Below are positions 1 through 13,880 of a stretch of 64,000 nt of DNA, in pieces. The first letter of the stretch is position 1; each line of letters starts with the position of its first letter. The stretch is taken from NCBI GenBank assembly GCA_015350385.1, contig WNKI01000001.1:7155433-7219432 (forward strand), written 5' to 3'. Source of the DNA: Aculops lycopersici. Lineage: Eukaryota > Arthropoda > Arachnida > Trombidiformes > Eriophyidae. The position numbers and the translations under genes are program-made. The notes beneath the pieces are model-generated. The model saw only the letters and a program-made list of their open reading frames with translations, did no database searches and was not told where the DNA came from.

Positions 1-33
<33 letters not shown>
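1..33. repeat. (GA)n microsatellite at window edge
   Basis: Uninterrupted GA dinucleotides fill the first 33 bases, so the full array may extend beyond the window. Confidence 0.95.
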
Positions 34-36
<3 letters not shown>

Positions 37-3000
37 GTCTCTCTGTTTCTCTTTTGTGTTTGCCTTTTCGGTGCCTTACCAGGTTGAAAGCTAACTCTAG
101 TTGCCGGTGCAACCTGTTGGATACTGTGTTTTCTGTTTCGAGTTTTCCTCCTACTACCAATAGCAGTGATCGTACTAGTTGTAGGAGAAGTGGTGATGAA
201 AAAGACAAAAACAAGTCGACTCGGTCACGCTACCATCCTGGCCAGCGGAAAGAATTAATTGACCGACTGGCAAGCGCAATGTTACGTAACGTGGCCAGGC
301 GAAACTTAACCGAGACAGAAAACTAAACGCACTGCTAGCGAGTCGATCATCTCATCGCGTCCGCGAGCAAGAGAGTCGAGAAAAGAAAAGTCTAATGGAT
401 TGCGGGAGTCCCCTTGAGCGCGTCGATTCGAACCTTTTCTGCCCGCGCCAGTCGCAGTGGTCACGGGTAAAGAGAGGCACGCAAATGGAGCGCCCGCTCT
501 GGCCACAAAGCACGTTAGAGAAACTTGAACTTGACTCTTTCTGTCCGGCTTCAAAACTTCTCGAGACTGAAAGAGTCCACTGAGCAACACCATCTATCAT
601 AACAACGAGTGGATCCGCTCGATTTCATTCAGTTCATTTTATTTCGGATGGCAATTATTTGGATCGTCTCGCTTCGTTTGTTTGTTACTCGTACATTGAA
701 ACAACAATAATAATTATTATAGCAACACAACCGCACAGGTAAGTAAGATAGAAGTTGAAATAAGCGAGCGTAAATGTTGGACGTGACGCGCAATCGGATT
801 GTCCACGTTTCGTGTCGTTCCGTTCCGTTTCGTTCGTTTCTCATGTAAGACGAGGTGTTTGTATTGACCGTACCCGTGGACTTGAGGCGACTTGTGGCCA
901 CAAGTTGCTGGCTTGAGAGATTGCCATTGGTGTTGCGTGCTACAAACACAATGGAGTTTGTCCAGCAACACCATTGAGACCATCTACCTATTTGTTGTTG
1001 AGAGTGATGCTTGCCAGACGCACCCCACACCAGCACTCAACAGGTAGTCGCGCGAGCTAATTGAGTTTACGCAAAAGATATTTCCATATTTTGTTGAGAT
1101 ACATAATGAATAATTGCAAACGTTTGCTGGCTCTTGTATTCAGCCAATAGAAAACCTGAACTAAACTCACCCGCACAACACAACGGCTCTTTGTTATGCA
1201 AGCTGCCTAGTTGGCCAAACGGGCAAAAAAGTCGTCCGTCATTTCATCGCTCGCCCTGGTAAGCCAATTATACAATCAACTCACAAACACACGGTAACCA
1301 GTGGAGAGTCGGCGCAACTGCAAGAGTACAAAGACGACCGACAAATACAAAGATGATAAGGCGGATTTTTGCAGGAAAAAGTCGTGACTCTATTGGCTGG
1401 CTAGCTCCATCGGAAGTCGAGGCTAAAGTTTAAACCAACTTCTCAATGCGTGTGGTCGCGGTGCTAGTGGTGCCACGAACTTGTATTGGCCGCAATCATC
1501 ATCCACATATTGAGCCACCGACAATCAACAGGTTGGCATGCAAAGTTCCGTTCGTTTGTCGGGCGGTTAGAAAATGGGCTGTTGTCGTTGTTGCTGCCGC
1601 CGTTGCTGCTGCTGCTGCCGGCGATGTAAGAAAATAAAACATCACGACCCAACGATAGTGTGCATTGGCCGCATCACTTTTGTTGCTCTATGCCTTTAAA
1701 TGGCCCACTAGTCGAAATTGAGAATCTAGTGAACGATTGAGGTCAGCTCGTCGAAACCTTGTTGTCGTCGCCTCTCCGAAGACAGCGGATGCAGCAAAAC
1801 GTTTAACTCCATTCAACAGGTGGTTGCCCAACACGCTTGGCTCAACCAACTTTCACCAACTAGGTAGAGGCTCAAACTCAAAGGCTTCAATTACCCTGTC
1901 GATATGAAGCTGGCTTGGTCGTTGTGGTAGTCGTCGCAAGCGTTGAAAAATTGACTGCCGATAATTTGTCGTCGCTATTTTTCGACTTGCTATCTGGGAG
2001 ACAGTCCATTGAGTTGCCACACTGCATTTAAAGCCAAAACTGCGGAGGATGGCAAAAATTTGCTTAGTAAAAGAGAGAGAGAGAGAGAGAGGGAAAGATT
2101 GCTCCAAGTAAATGAGCAGTTTCGCCGCTCATCTCTCTCTTTTTTCTGCAAACTTGTAAGCTCAAGGATTGCAATCGATGCAAAGAGATGCGAAAGTCGT
2201 TAGCCAACTTCATACGGTTAGCCGCCAATGCAACAGCATCAACAGGTAGTTCTGGTGGCAAATTAATCGCTGACTGTCCGTTGGTTTCGCTACCGCCGTC
2301 GCTGGCACCGCTTTCGCTTCACCTGTCGTATTCGGTGTTGCAACTTGCAACCAACGAGAGAAAGGGAAGAAGAAAAACAGAGCTGAAACCAAACATTAAC
2401 AACCGATTCGTGTTCAGTCGAGTTCATCGGTTCATCCGTTTACTCCTCCATTGGTTGAATGGAGTTAAATAAAGAAAGCAAGTAAATTTGAGAAAAAAAA
2501 CTCGGTCCCGTTTTTGTATCAAACCTAACGGATGACGCGCCCAACAAGTAGACCTAACTTTCCATTTCTATCTCTCAATTTTTTGGCAACGAGAGAGCGA
2601 GAGGAAGGCGGTCACTTGTTGCCTCGCCGGCGCCGGAAACCTCGAGGGCGCGTCGCCGATGCTGCTGCTAAAATCACACTGTAAATTCACCAGACAAAAT
2701 TCACCAGATACGGCATATGGCAAGCGGTGGAGGTCTAGATGACCATGCAGCAACAAGTGGTTGCCGTCGGTCTCTCGCGCCTCGCGTAATTACATAAATC
2801 TCGCGCCCTCACATGTATGTTCTTTTTATCGTTTTCTCTCTTCCAATTCCAACGAGGGAAGACACGGGAGCAACCTGTTGTTGCTGTTGCATAATCGCGC
2901 ACAATGACGCTTACGCCGCCGCCGCCGCCGCCGCCACAACCACTTGATGGATTCATCTCGGAGTTGAGCAAAGTTAAACTCCAGTCTGATGGTGGCAATT

Positions 3001-5700
3001 ATGTGCGTTGTTGTTATCGCAGTCTCCAGTCTTAAGCGGACATTACAACAATCGAACTGCGCTAACCGAAGAGGTTAACTCCAGTTCGCAGTTTTTCCAT
3101 ATTTCCTAACGTTCTTCTTAAATCTTCTCCTCTTTTTCTAGATGCCTCGCTGTCAGTGGCTGTTGTTGTTGCTGTTTGCAGCATGAGCATAAATAAGAGA
3201 TGCGCCGAACGGATAGCATGTTTCTTCGCACTAAACGATTTCGCTGCTATCTATCCGGCTGGCTAGCTAGCTATCTTTTGGCAAGCTAGTAGACATTGGA
3301 ATCGGACGCGAGGGAGCGAGAAATTCAAGACAAGCAAGTGAGCTCTTGACACTCGAAGGCGGACGTTGCGCGCAGCGACAACGACGAACTGGTCAACTCT
3401 TGGCCGGTTCACTTCCGGTGGCTTCAGGCTGCCAGCGTATCATTGGCCTGCACAAATTTGGCCCGTCTTTTGACCGCTGTCCCGCTGGAAGGACGAGGAA
3501 ATTCAATGAAATTTTCGAGAAAAGTAGCAGCCACTCAAACTTTCGCTTGTTTCCACCCTCTGCGAAAAAGCGACAGTCTAAACTTGTTGAGACTAAAAGA
3601 AGACCAAAATGACTCCTAAGCCGAGCTCTCTCCTATTATGTATTGTTTTATAATTGGACCATGGAAGTTTAGCATTAGGCATCAGCTTTTAAACTGAGAT
3701 TGCTTGTATATTGAAGCAAAAGCTCGAGTTTCTAGCCGTGAAGTTGGCCATCCGCTGGTTGGTCCATTTGGCAAGCTAACGGTGGCTGGCTTGCCGCCGC
3801 GGCCATCAAGTCACGTCACTCAGTTTGGCGCGGCGCCGGTAGTTGGTTTACGAGCAGCGGCAACCTGTTGCCTCTGACTCAGCTCAGCTCCCGAGCGGAC
3901 GGGAAAACAATGGGCCAAGCGAGAGAGCGGTCACTTGTTGCGTCATCATCAGCCATTTTAGCTCAGCCAATAGCGCCGCTGTTCATCTCGTTTCCAAATC
4001 ATCCTCGCCGTAGTCATCATCAGCATCAGCATCAGCAAAAGCAACAACAACATTAACATCCACGACAACAGCATCACTTTCCTCGACTTTGTCTTCTCCA
4101 TCGCCGTAGTCGTCATTTCGTTTTCGTCTTTTTAGTCATCAGCGAGTTTGCAATTAGTCTCGCCACTCGACGCACAACTCGATTCTCCAAAAGAGGGAGT
4201 GAAAACGAGTAGAGATAGTCAAAATAGTGAGATTGAGAGTGAAAGGAAGAGAGAGAAAGATCCAATCTTTGGCCTGTTTAGTCGTCGACGTCAGGTAGAC
4301 AAATGAGACTAGCCACCACTTGCTCGAGCCGCCAACACTGATTCTCCCTCCTGATCACCATTCTGCAGTGGAGATGGCCGATAAGCAGTGGAGGTGGCAA
4401 CGACAGCGACGGCAGCAACACCATTCAGTTTTCTCTCCTTTTTCGCCTCCTTGGCAAAAGTTTTACTCACAGTCTAACTGACCGTAAGCCAATAACAGCG
4501 ACTGAGCGGAAGTGTCTTGCCAAATTGAGATTGAATTTGTGTGCGTGTGTGCGCGAAAGTGATGAGCTTGCGCTGATAATAGTCATCATATTGATCGCAC
4601 GGTGTCTGCTTTGTATAGGAGGGGAGAGATCAGCACACAAACTACCCCTTTGATTGGCCATAACAGGTGGCTAGCACTGTGCTCCATTGCACTTCCAAAC
4701 CGAAACTCATTTGCGCCTCGCTTGCGATAAACAGCATAATATCGACACTCTAAACTTGAGCGCCTCGGGGCTCTTGCTCGTAGTTTTTGCTCATGGGAGT
4801 CGCACGACATTTGATCGGGCGAAACACGACTCTAGTGTTTCTCTCTCTTGTCGGAAGCAAAAACCAATCGGCAACTCATAGAGCCTCGAGTGGCAGCTCG
4901 GTTCGGCGCGAGATGGATGCGAGCAAAAAGGAACAAGAAAAAGGCTAGTCAGTTGTATAAAAGAGTATCGAGAGTCTAGAGGAAAGAACAGATTGCTTGC
5001 ATGATTTTCCATCCATTCTCCCTCCCTCCCTCCCTCTCTTATAAAGCTTGCAGTAACTAGAGAGATTAGATTTGCTCTGTAGTTGAGCCACTTGAAGTGA
5101 AGTACAAAAAATTCATGCAACAAAAGTTTTGCCGGCAAACAACGCCGGCAATTTGTATGCTACTAGTAGCAATCCAATTGGCTTTGGAGCAAAATGAAAT
5201 GAGCAGCGGCGCCGACGTCCAATCGAGCCAGCAGCCAGTGGACGACCATCCGCCACTAGTTTTATTCCGCCAAAGAGAACTGAACGCAAGATGATGGGCC
5301 AATGATGAAAAAAGTCGCTCCATGCAAAATAATCGTTTCCGTCTGCGTGCACCAACCAAACCAATTGCCGCCGCCGCCGCCACCAACCATCTTGACGGCT
5401 ACGGTAGTGGTGGTAGCGGCGGTGGCGGCAACAGACGGACTGGCAGCAACAAGTGCGTTTCCGTAATAAGAGAAGCGGAAATTACCTCTAGTTGCGGCTC
5501 GTTATTGTTGCTGTGTTACGCAATAATCGACTTTATCCCTCGTATCCTTTAGCCCGTTGAGTCCGATGCTCTTCAAGTTGAACTTATCCACGAAATTCCA
5601 ATGCTCTTACGCATTTGAATTTTAGACTAGTTCAAGTTTTAGAGCTTCCTCATGCGAGGGACAAAATTTTGCCACTGACACTGCCATTGGCACATTCAAA
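34..5700. other. Non-coding region, no gene supported
   Basis: Open frames here are short, on both strands, and show no recognisable domain or repeat-coding bias. The region holds a (GA)n tract at 2072-2091 and a GCC-rich patch near 2910. A strong donor-like CAG|GTAAGT lies at 739, but the ATG upstream of it (650) hits a stop before the donor, so any exon there is untranslated. A TATAAAAG at 4956-4963 is followed only by a 19-codon frame. Several copies of the CAACA(A/G)GTG word occur (for example 1815, 2611, 2750, 3931). It could be intergenic DNA or introns of a gene whose exons lie outside the window. Confidence 0.6.
2072..2091. repeat. (AG)10 microsatellite
   Basis: Ten uninterrupted AG units in non-coding DNA. 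Confidence 0.9.
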
Positions 5701-5710
5701 TTTCCAGTGT

Positions 5711-5718
5711 TATAAAAG
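5711..5718 (+). promoter_or_regulatory. Candidate TATA box
   Basis: A canonical TATAAAAG lies 39 bases upstream of an ATG (5757) whose frame runs 32 bases to a strong GTGAGT donor at 5789. Spacing fits a TATA promoter with a very short first coding exon (phase 2). No downstream exon was identified, so this stays a candidate. Confidence 0.25.
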
Positions 5719-5794
5719 CCAAAAAATTAGAAAGAGCCAGAGAGAGAATAGTTGAAATGTCGCGCGGAACTCGAATGGCCGGAAGTTGGTGAGT

Positions 5795-8700
5795 GCGTAT
5801 CGTCTAAGCGGCGGGTTTCGCCGGATAACAGGTGGTTGAGTTGGCTTGACTCGATTTGTAATCAAGGGAGAGAGAGAGAGAGACTCTTCAGGAAAAAATG
5901 GACTCACTTCTTAATTTTCTTTTCGAAAACTAGATTTCCAAGTCGAGAAGAAGAAAGAGGAGCAGCGAAGGCAGAGAATGAAAAGTTTAATTTTTCTTTG
6001 CGGCTAAGTTTAGTCAGCTAACTGGCGAGCTAGTTAGTTAGCCAATCGGTGGTACAGAGATTCACCTGTTGCTGTTACTGCTGCCTCGTATATTAGTTGT
6101 TTACTGTCCATTTGTTTGTTTGTCTGTCTACCTGCTCGCCCGCCTGTCTGCTTGCCATTGTCGTTGGTTGTTTATGTTGCTTGCGGCAAAAGTTGAGCAA
6201 GAGCAAAGCTTGCTCATTTGTTATACCAACAAGACAAGCGATCAAAAACAGCAACGATAACAGTATGAGTTATAACCCAAAATTTGCTTTGTGAGCCCAA
6301 ATGAACACAACAAGAGCTGACTCGACTTGACTTACGAGATGATGATGTAATTTTTGCCTTTGGAGCGTCTGTTTACAGTGGTTTTAGCAGCTAAGTAAGT
6401 CGCCGTTACCGCAGCTAGGAACACTTTCAAATGAACAGTCGAACTTGCAATGGTTAAACTCGGACAGAGCTCCGAAGGCCTCGGGGTCGCGCAAACTGCC
6501 ACCTGTTGCTTTCTCTGCGTCCACTCGCGTAACTGCAACTGCCGGCAAGCTAGTCAGCTCATTAATTCCAATGCATTCCTTGAACTGCTTAGCTGATAGC
6601 TTGACTGTGGACCGCAACACAATGGACCCGTTGCTGTTGTTGCTGTTGTTGTTATGGTTACCTCATGTTAGCTCCCAATGAAGACCATGGCCTCTCGTTG
6701 GAGTTGCAGTTGATTGGCGGCCAGTTAGTTGGTCGCCGGAGTCGCCTACACGAAGATCCACTTTTAGGAGTTAAAATCCAAGTGAGCCGCTGGAATGACA
6801 AAATCAATTGTGCTTTTCTTTCCTCATTTTGTTCCACTTTAGCCAGACGGATAGGCAGACAGATGGCCACACGAATAGACTTTCATTTCATTGTTTGACT
6901 CTAAGCAAAGAAAGAGCGACTAGAAAGTTTATTCAACTCGCGCGCCACAAACCGACACTGGAGTCAATGATGTGATTTACCTGCGAGCCGCAAGCTAAAC
7001 TTGACCCATCCGCTCAGATTACATCTCTAATCTCTCTGTTGTGGCGCTCAAGTTTCAAAACCTCGAGGTCGTCGCTTGTGTTCTCGTTCTCGTTGTTGTT
7101 GTGTATTGTTCAAGCCAGTTTTTTGCGACCAGCTTTGTATCGCGGTTAGAGGAGAGACTAAATCAAGGCACAGAAAGAGAGGAGGAGAGAGAATCTTCGG
7201 GTAAAATCCTACAGGTGGTGGGCCAGCGTGACGTTCACTGCTCGCCAAGACTGGAAGTGCACAAAACTCGCTAACAAGCTCCAGCGGCGCAATTGAATTT
7301 GCATGCCGTCGTTGTGGAAGCGCCGACACATGACACATCATCAACAACAAGTGGCTGTCCCATTGGTGGCTTATCGGCAGCCAGAGCTTGTGCCAGTGGA
7401 GTCTGTTAAAACAGTGACAACTAACCACAAAGTGAGAGAGACAAATGGAATGCTAAAAGTGGACCGATCGACTGAGGAAAGTGCAAATAGCCTGCGCTGC
7501 TATGGCAAACCATAACAACAAACGACTTGGTTGTCAACTCAGAGGCACCAGCTGCGACGCTCGCCAATCATCGTCCTCTCGTTCACTTTGCGAAGACGGC
7601 AGCGGCGACAGGTGCGAGTCTCGGCGCGACCTCCACCACTTGTTGCCACTTCTGCCTGGCGTCTCGAGCATTGGTCTCTCTCGCTCGCTGGCAAACTAAC
7701 TCAACTTGACTGGCGATCGAAGGCTCGAGTTTTTAGGTGCAAACAGAATCGAATAGAGTTTCTAGCTCATTTCTTCTGTACCCTCGAGGCTTTCGAGAGA
7801 GAGATTCTTTGGCGCTCGCCAGTGGCTTTAGTGGAACCGAATGTTAGTTGGGAGACTTTGCAATGGAATACAGTAGCAACAGCAACAATAACGACCACTT
7901 CGATGATGGAACTCCAACACTTAGGGCAATGGAATTCTCTCACGCGGTCACCAATAGTCTGTGTCTGGCAAGAATTGAATGGCCTCTGTACAGTTGAGTT
8001 GGGAATATTTCTCCCATTTGCTGACTGATTTTTCGGGACTCCCAGAGAAAATCTCTAGAGAGTTCAAAGTCTTGCAAGTTGGTTATGGAGGGAAACAGAA
8101 GTGAATGCTTTGAATGGCAGAACAGAGCAGAACAGAACGGAAAGTTCAGCTATTGGCTGAGATGCAATTGCTCATTTGATTTTGTGCGTTTGTCTGAGCA
8201 GCAAACTCTCGAGCGAATGCAAATTTGCTCAAGTTGCTGGTTCCAATCGAAACCAGTGAAGCAAGGCACATTTTGCGCGATCATCGTCATCGTGGCGCCT
8301 GCTGCCTCTCAGGTGGAACCCTTTCATTTGAAGGTGGTTGGCGCCACCAGCAGCCAGCAGCCAGTGGACGTCGACGCCGCCACCTACTTGTCTTATTTGC
8401 TCCCATTTGAATAATTGCACCACTTTTACCTGCGATTCAACCATCTAAAAGCGAGACAAGTGTCTGTGTCATCGTCCAGCGTACGGTTTACTCGTTCATC
8501 TATTTGATTGCAAAGAGTATCACTGGACGGCAATTGGAAGTCAAGTTTATACAAACAAACAAACAGACAAATAAACCAACTGGCAGCTAGACATGCAGAC
8601 TAACCGGTGGACGGACGGAAGGGCAGGTAAGCAAACAGATAAACTTGCAATGGTTGCACTTAGTACGCCACGGAGAAGCGCAATCGACTTACTCGCAGGC

Positions 8701-10394
8701 AAATCGGATCGAATGGGCGCCGCCGCTGAGTGTGTTGTTACAGCTGCGACCGGGTGGCAAGCTAGCTCGCCAACTCTTCCGCACCTGCAATCAATTCAAT
8801 CGCCCTGAGTCCCTCTCAATTTCAACTCTTTCTCGAACATTGCCGCCTCGATACGCTGAAGTAACGGTCTCAATGTCTCGATGTATTGGCGCCAGAGGAA
8901 GAGTAAGCTGCAAGCAACAAGTCGCTTTTGCTGGTGCTGGTGTGGACATTAAATTGCTCGCTCTCTTGTCGCTGGCGCTCATCTGCTATTGCCGCTGCTG
9001 CTCGCTTAGTTACCTGCAAAGTCCAGCACTTCACCCAGAGCCTTAATCTCCTAGTTTGGGTTGCACTTTTATGCTTTTAGAGAGCAATTAACTATCTCGC
9101 CGTTAGATTCCAGTCTCTCAGGTTACTCTCTGGCCGCTTGCCAATAGAGACTGGTTAGCTATTCAGCTGGCGCTAAAGGGTTACACCAAACGATCGCTCG
9201 GCCATCGTGCAAAACTGATCTCACTCGCTCCATTTTCCATCTCTTGCCCGTCGGGTTATTCCATCAGTTATTATGTAATTTTGTGTGCCATTAGTTGGCC
9301 AAGAGAAGAGGGTAGGGTTGCGTTGTTTGGGCCATAGGCGAATACTTGTTTTAGGATACGAAAAGGGAAAATCAGAGAGAAAAAAGAGCGAAATGAAAGA
9401 TTTTCAAATTTAAATGTTGAAAGTAACCAGCTGAAATTTGAGCCAGGAGTTTGAAGCTGACACTTCGGTCAAAAATCAACCAAGAGATAGATAACAAAGG
9501 GAACGATAGTTTATTGCTACTGCCATCAACCAGCACAATTGCAGTTACAGAAGGTTTATGGCCACATTACACAGTCAGACATTTACTATTCTAATCTAAT
9601 AGTTAGCTAGCTAGCGCGTGTCCATGAATTAATGGATTCGAATAAACTGGCCACTTCAATTTAGTTGTTAGTTCTAAAGTTTAAAGTTTCACTTCGGTTT
9701 GTAGAAGACAAACAGAAATGCCGAGACTATTACTATTGGTGGCATTGATATGGTTGAAATGATTGACTTGGGCGAATGAGCAGTCAACCTATGACCCCCC
9801 CCCCCCCAGTTTATTTTGTAAACTCCACACTCGACTTAATGAACTGTCAGTCGCGTGTGTGCCGTCAAATTAGTTAATCGGCCGTGGGAATCTCCTATCT
9901 TCTCCCTTCTCTCTTTCTCGTTCTCTGCCGTTTTATAGTCCAGTCAATTGTTAAGTGAAATGACAAAAGGCGGTTGACTAACCAACAGGTGAGTTTTCAC
10001 CTGGTTTAACGCCAACATGTTAAAACCACAATTTAGCCTTCAATTCATTCGTCGTCTTTGTCGTCAATTGTTTTAATCTCTAGGCAATCTAACCGGCAAA
10101 AGTGTCAACGCACCATAACTTCAATACATTAAAAGATGGAATGAGGTATAAAATATAACAGGAGATAACCGACACCTTCATTAAAGGAAAAGATATCATT
10201 CTTCAACAAGGAGACTAAAACGAATGGTAGAAGACACGAATAGAAGCGGCAGCAACGTGGGAATTCGTCGAGACAGGTAAAATAAAGGGTGCACAGATTT
10301 TCGAGATTGCCGACATCTTTGCCGCCACTTGTTGCCGCTCGTCGTATCTCCTCTTTCCGGTTAGTCCAAGCTTCAGCGCGAAGGTTGATTGAGA
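5795..10394. other. Non-coding region, no gene supported
   Basis: No frame has a recognisable domain. The longest (7531-8028, +, 165 codons) is arginine- and tryptophan-rich without low-complexity or conserved motifs and looks accidental. The region holds a short (GA)n at 5869-5881, a C13 run at 9795-9807, CTAGCTAG-type words near 9603, and copies of the CAACA(A/G)GTG word (6064, 6499, 7346, 7638, 9987, 10327). Confidence 0.6.
9795..9807. repeat. Poly-C run (C13)
   Basis: Thirteen consecutive C residues; a likely place for length error in the assembly. A shorter C run occurs near 30091. Confidence 0.9.
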
Positions 10395-10494
10395 ATGTTG
10401 TTTTCATTTGCTAGTTTGTTGATTGTTGGTGCTGTTCGTGTTACTGCAACCACCGACACGAACTTGATTAAATTCGATAAGCCCAACGTTGAAA
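10395..10494 (+). CDS. Possible first coding exon with signal peptide
   Basis: From the ATG at 10395 the frame reads 33 codons and ends at a strong GTAAGT donor (GT at 10495), leaving phase 1. The first 18 residues (MLFSFASLLIVGAVRVTA) look like a cleavable secretory signal peptide: short n-region, hydrophobic core and small residues before a likely cleavage point. The next residues begin TTDTNLIKFDKPNVE. I do not recognise the family. No convincing phase-1 acceptor exon was found in the next 3 kb, where the calnexin gene begins on the other strand. A chance frame is a real alternative. Confidence 0.3.
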
Positions 10495-13399
10495 GTAAGT
10501 TTAGTTTGAGTTGTAAGCTAAAAAAGTCCACTAGCACTTTGATTTTTCACGCGGAAATAGAATTTTCAGCCAAAGAGCGCGGAGTTAAGTTGGAAATAAG
10601 ACAGAAAGAGAAAGTTGCCCAGCGAGCAGATGAAAAAACTCATCAACTTTTCTGGTGCTCCCACTATTTCTTTTCCATTCGGTTGTTAAATTTGCCAGTA
10701 GGCAAGTCAGTCAGTCAGTCAGTCAGATAGCTAGCTAGGCGAAAGCGCCAAACTCCAACGAGGGCGGAGGATTTTCGGCCATTCAGAGAGCCAGCTAGTC
10801 TGGCAGTTGGACAAGATTCCATCAGTCAGGTGAGAGAGCCGACAAGTTGCTGCTGCCACTGCTCAAGGTGTAGCTGTTGACGCTGTTCGCGCGACGAGGA
10901 GCTCGCAGCTTCGAGAGCTAATTTGTAAGTATTTGCCAGGTGAAACATCATTTCGTCCACTTCGCGAGCTCGATTCGTCACGATTCGCCATCTAGCTTCC
11001 GGCTGCAGCGAGACTTTCTCTCGGTGCCGACGCTTGCCGGAGGAAATGGCGCCATGGCGGCAAGCTAACTAACCGCCTGATTGCAGGCTGGCTGTCTTGT
11101 TCGTTGAAAGTTGGAAAAAGGCTGTAAATTTCTGGCAAGTCAGTTGGTTAAAGTCAAGCTGTCGACTGGCCGGCTGGCTGCTCATTTGGCCAACAACTCG
11201 AAACTGCTGCGACCGAGTCGATTATCGCGCATCCTCGTCGTCGTTTTTATTATTATTATTGCTATTACTACCGCACTTTCAATTCAATGATCATTTCGCT
11301 CTGCTTCCCTTTATCTTGATCATTGTGGTTATCGAGGAGAAGCAAAGAAGAAAGGAGTGAGCTAAGCATAAGCGAGAGTGACAGTAAAAAGGCAAAGGAG
11401 AGAGAGAGACAGACGAAGAGCGGTAATTGAGGGCGCGAAAATGGGCATCAGCAGTAACAGGTTTTGGAAGTATAACTGGCCGAAAAGTCGGGCCATCCCA
11501 AACCACCGGAAGCCGAGGGACGCCAAGTAAAGCGAGTTTGCCAAATGAGAGACTCAAATCAATCGAGTTTGTCTGCGTAAAAAGAGGCAGAAACAGGAGA
11601 TTGCGTTGAGTCTAGATCTCCGCTAATCAATCGTTAATATCGGCTAGCCAACACCTAACAGGTGGTGGCTGTCCCAAACTTGAATGGAGCTGCAACCAGT
11701 GGTAAGGCCAGACAAAAAGATCAATGTCTCTCATGATGATAGGCAAATGAGCGATCTGATTGGTAATTGTATTTGCTGCTAATGGTCGAGCGCGTGGGCG
11801 ACCACTTGTTGTTGCTAGCGCTATTCCTACCGCAGGTGCTCTGGTGTGATAATATCATGTTCAGATCATTTCACTAATTGAGGGTGTCAGAGTGGACTAA
11901 TGGGGAATGGACAAATGAGGAGACTTCCTTCTTTTTTATGCACTTACCTTATGAGTATAACTAATGTTGACGAATTTAGGCTTGAAATTGGCTTCCGATT
12001 CAGTATGTATCCTTCTATAATAATTGCTCCCTCGACTCTATGATGAAGTTTTTGAAGTTTGTCTATGATTCTCTCTACTGTTAAAGTCTTGACAGTTTAA
12101 CTCTTTGTCACAAATTTGTTTTAGTTTTTTGAGACTTGCTTCCGTTGCTACTGCAACTACCGCGAGGTTCGTGCAAGTTTACGTTGTCACGTAAGAGTTT
12201 CCTTTCTTTCCAATCCTCACTCTCCGCCAGGCAAACCTACACTGATACAAACAGCAAGAATACCTGTGGATGGTGGTGGTGGTAGCAGCATAACCACAAC
12301 TTCCACACTAATTCTAAAGCCTCCGCCATGCGCCTGACAGTCTTTCTAACAGGTGGGCGGAGTCAGATGATCCATAGCAAATGGCAAGCTCACCTGCTCG
12401 CTCCAACTCCACCTGGCGGCGAGTTTCTCCGTCATAAAGCTTCACCTGTATCCAATTTTGCATGGTTACCATGCACTGAGATAGCCCACTGTTCAACCCT
12501 ACGGTCGTGCAAAGGTGACCAAGTGAGCAACAGAAGCCATCAACAAGATGAATCCATGGATAGTGGAAAAATTCAGGAAGAAAGCGGGAGGGTGGAGGGC
12601 AAAAGGAACTCAATCAAACCAAGAACTAGAAAAGCCACACGCAATGCAATTGTTGTCTTGGTGAACCTCACAATCACAATTGACAGGTTATCGTTGTTGA
12701 GGTACACGCACGCGGCCAATTGCTTTGCAGGTAAATAGGTAGGTGGGCAGGTAGGTTGGTAGGTAGATCCATACATACATTTATCGCATTTAGTCCGAGA
12801 AGACATTTATGCTTTTCCCTTTCTAAGCCTCAGCAGCCACCGACTCCTATCGTGACCTATCAACCTATGCAAACAAACACTCAAAATTTTAGCACCAATT
12901 GCTATAACGGCAATAGAGCGAGAGGAGGGGGGCAAAAAACTACCGAGAAGCAATTAGATTACTTCACGAGTTTCCGCTATCAACTGTTGCAAGGACTTTA
13001 TGCAGCAATATATGGGAGAAACCAAACAAATAACTTGAACCTCGAACTCTGACTTGGACATTAACAGTCGTGGTATCAAGCAAGAGAAATATGCAATTCA
13101 ATTGAGCCAAGCCAAGTAAGGATCTTTAAACAAACGACAACGAAACTTCATTCGTATATTTGTGTGTATTATTATCGTCTAAATGAGGAGAGTGAAGAGA
13201 AGTCATTTATTCTGAACTTCGAATACAAATTGCTTGCTCAAGACTACTCCAGCTCAAACGACTCACGCAGGTTTAAGCTCGTAATTTTGTGCAGAGTCTT
13301 AGCAACTTGCCGCAACCGTAACTCTTGGCCGGCTACTGCGGCTACCTCAAGTGATCTTGCTGTAGACTGAGAGTCATTGGTCGTGACTTATGATTTCTC
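10495..13399. other. Non-coding region between candidate exon and calnexin 3' end
   Basis: Contains short tandem repeats ((AGTC)n near 10706-10728, (TAT)n near 11250, GGTA/GGCA-type repeats near 12730-12765) and copies of the CAACA(A/G)GTG word. Open frames of 60-136 codons on both strands lack recognisable features. I see no RNA gene. Confidence 0.55.
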
Positions 13400-13405
13400 T
13401 TTATT
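13400..13405 (-). promoter_or_regulatory. Candidate poly(A) signal for calnexin
   Basis: AATAAA on the minus strand, about 475 bases downstream of the calnexin stop codon. It is the first canonical hexamer I found past the stop. Confidence 0.5.
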
Positions 13406-13880
13406 TGATTTGCTAGTTATAGTAGGAGTAGTAGTATACGTATCATATCAAATGTCCGGTTGTTGTGTAATATTTGTGTACAATTGTATTTGTATAATAT
13501 ACTGGGTATTTCTTACTCTCGTATTCTTGTTATGTACAAAACGATACAAGTGAAAACTAGAACCCTATTAATCTTCTTCATCTTCTCTTTCGTCGTTGTT
13601 GTAGTCTTCTTTGTTAGATTGAAAAATAATTGCAATCCAGTCTTCAGTTATGTCCAGCCAATTGGATAGTTAGTTTGATATTGTTGTTGCTGTTGCTGTA
13701 GTTGATGTTTTAGTTGTTGTTTCCGTTGGAGTAACTGGCACATACTCAGATTACTATTTGTTTCAGTTGTTTTGCATTGTTTCACAGCTACATTTTTCTA
13801 ACTGTGCATTCGATGAGATACTCCGAGTTATAATCTAATATATCTGGATATTTTTAAACTACCTAATTACAATCCCTCGT

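Noticed and set aside
360..500. GGTTCGAATC-like word on the minus strand near 424, resembling a tRNA B box
   Set aside because: No A box at proper spacing and no acceptor-stem pairing around it.
4956..4963. Second TATAAAAG match
   Set aside because: Followed only by a 19-codon frame without a donor; no gene to attach it to.
7531..8028. 165-codon plus-strand frame
   Set aside because: No recognisable motif, no low-complexity style like the confirmed genes, and no supporting splice or poly(A) context; overlaps other random frames.
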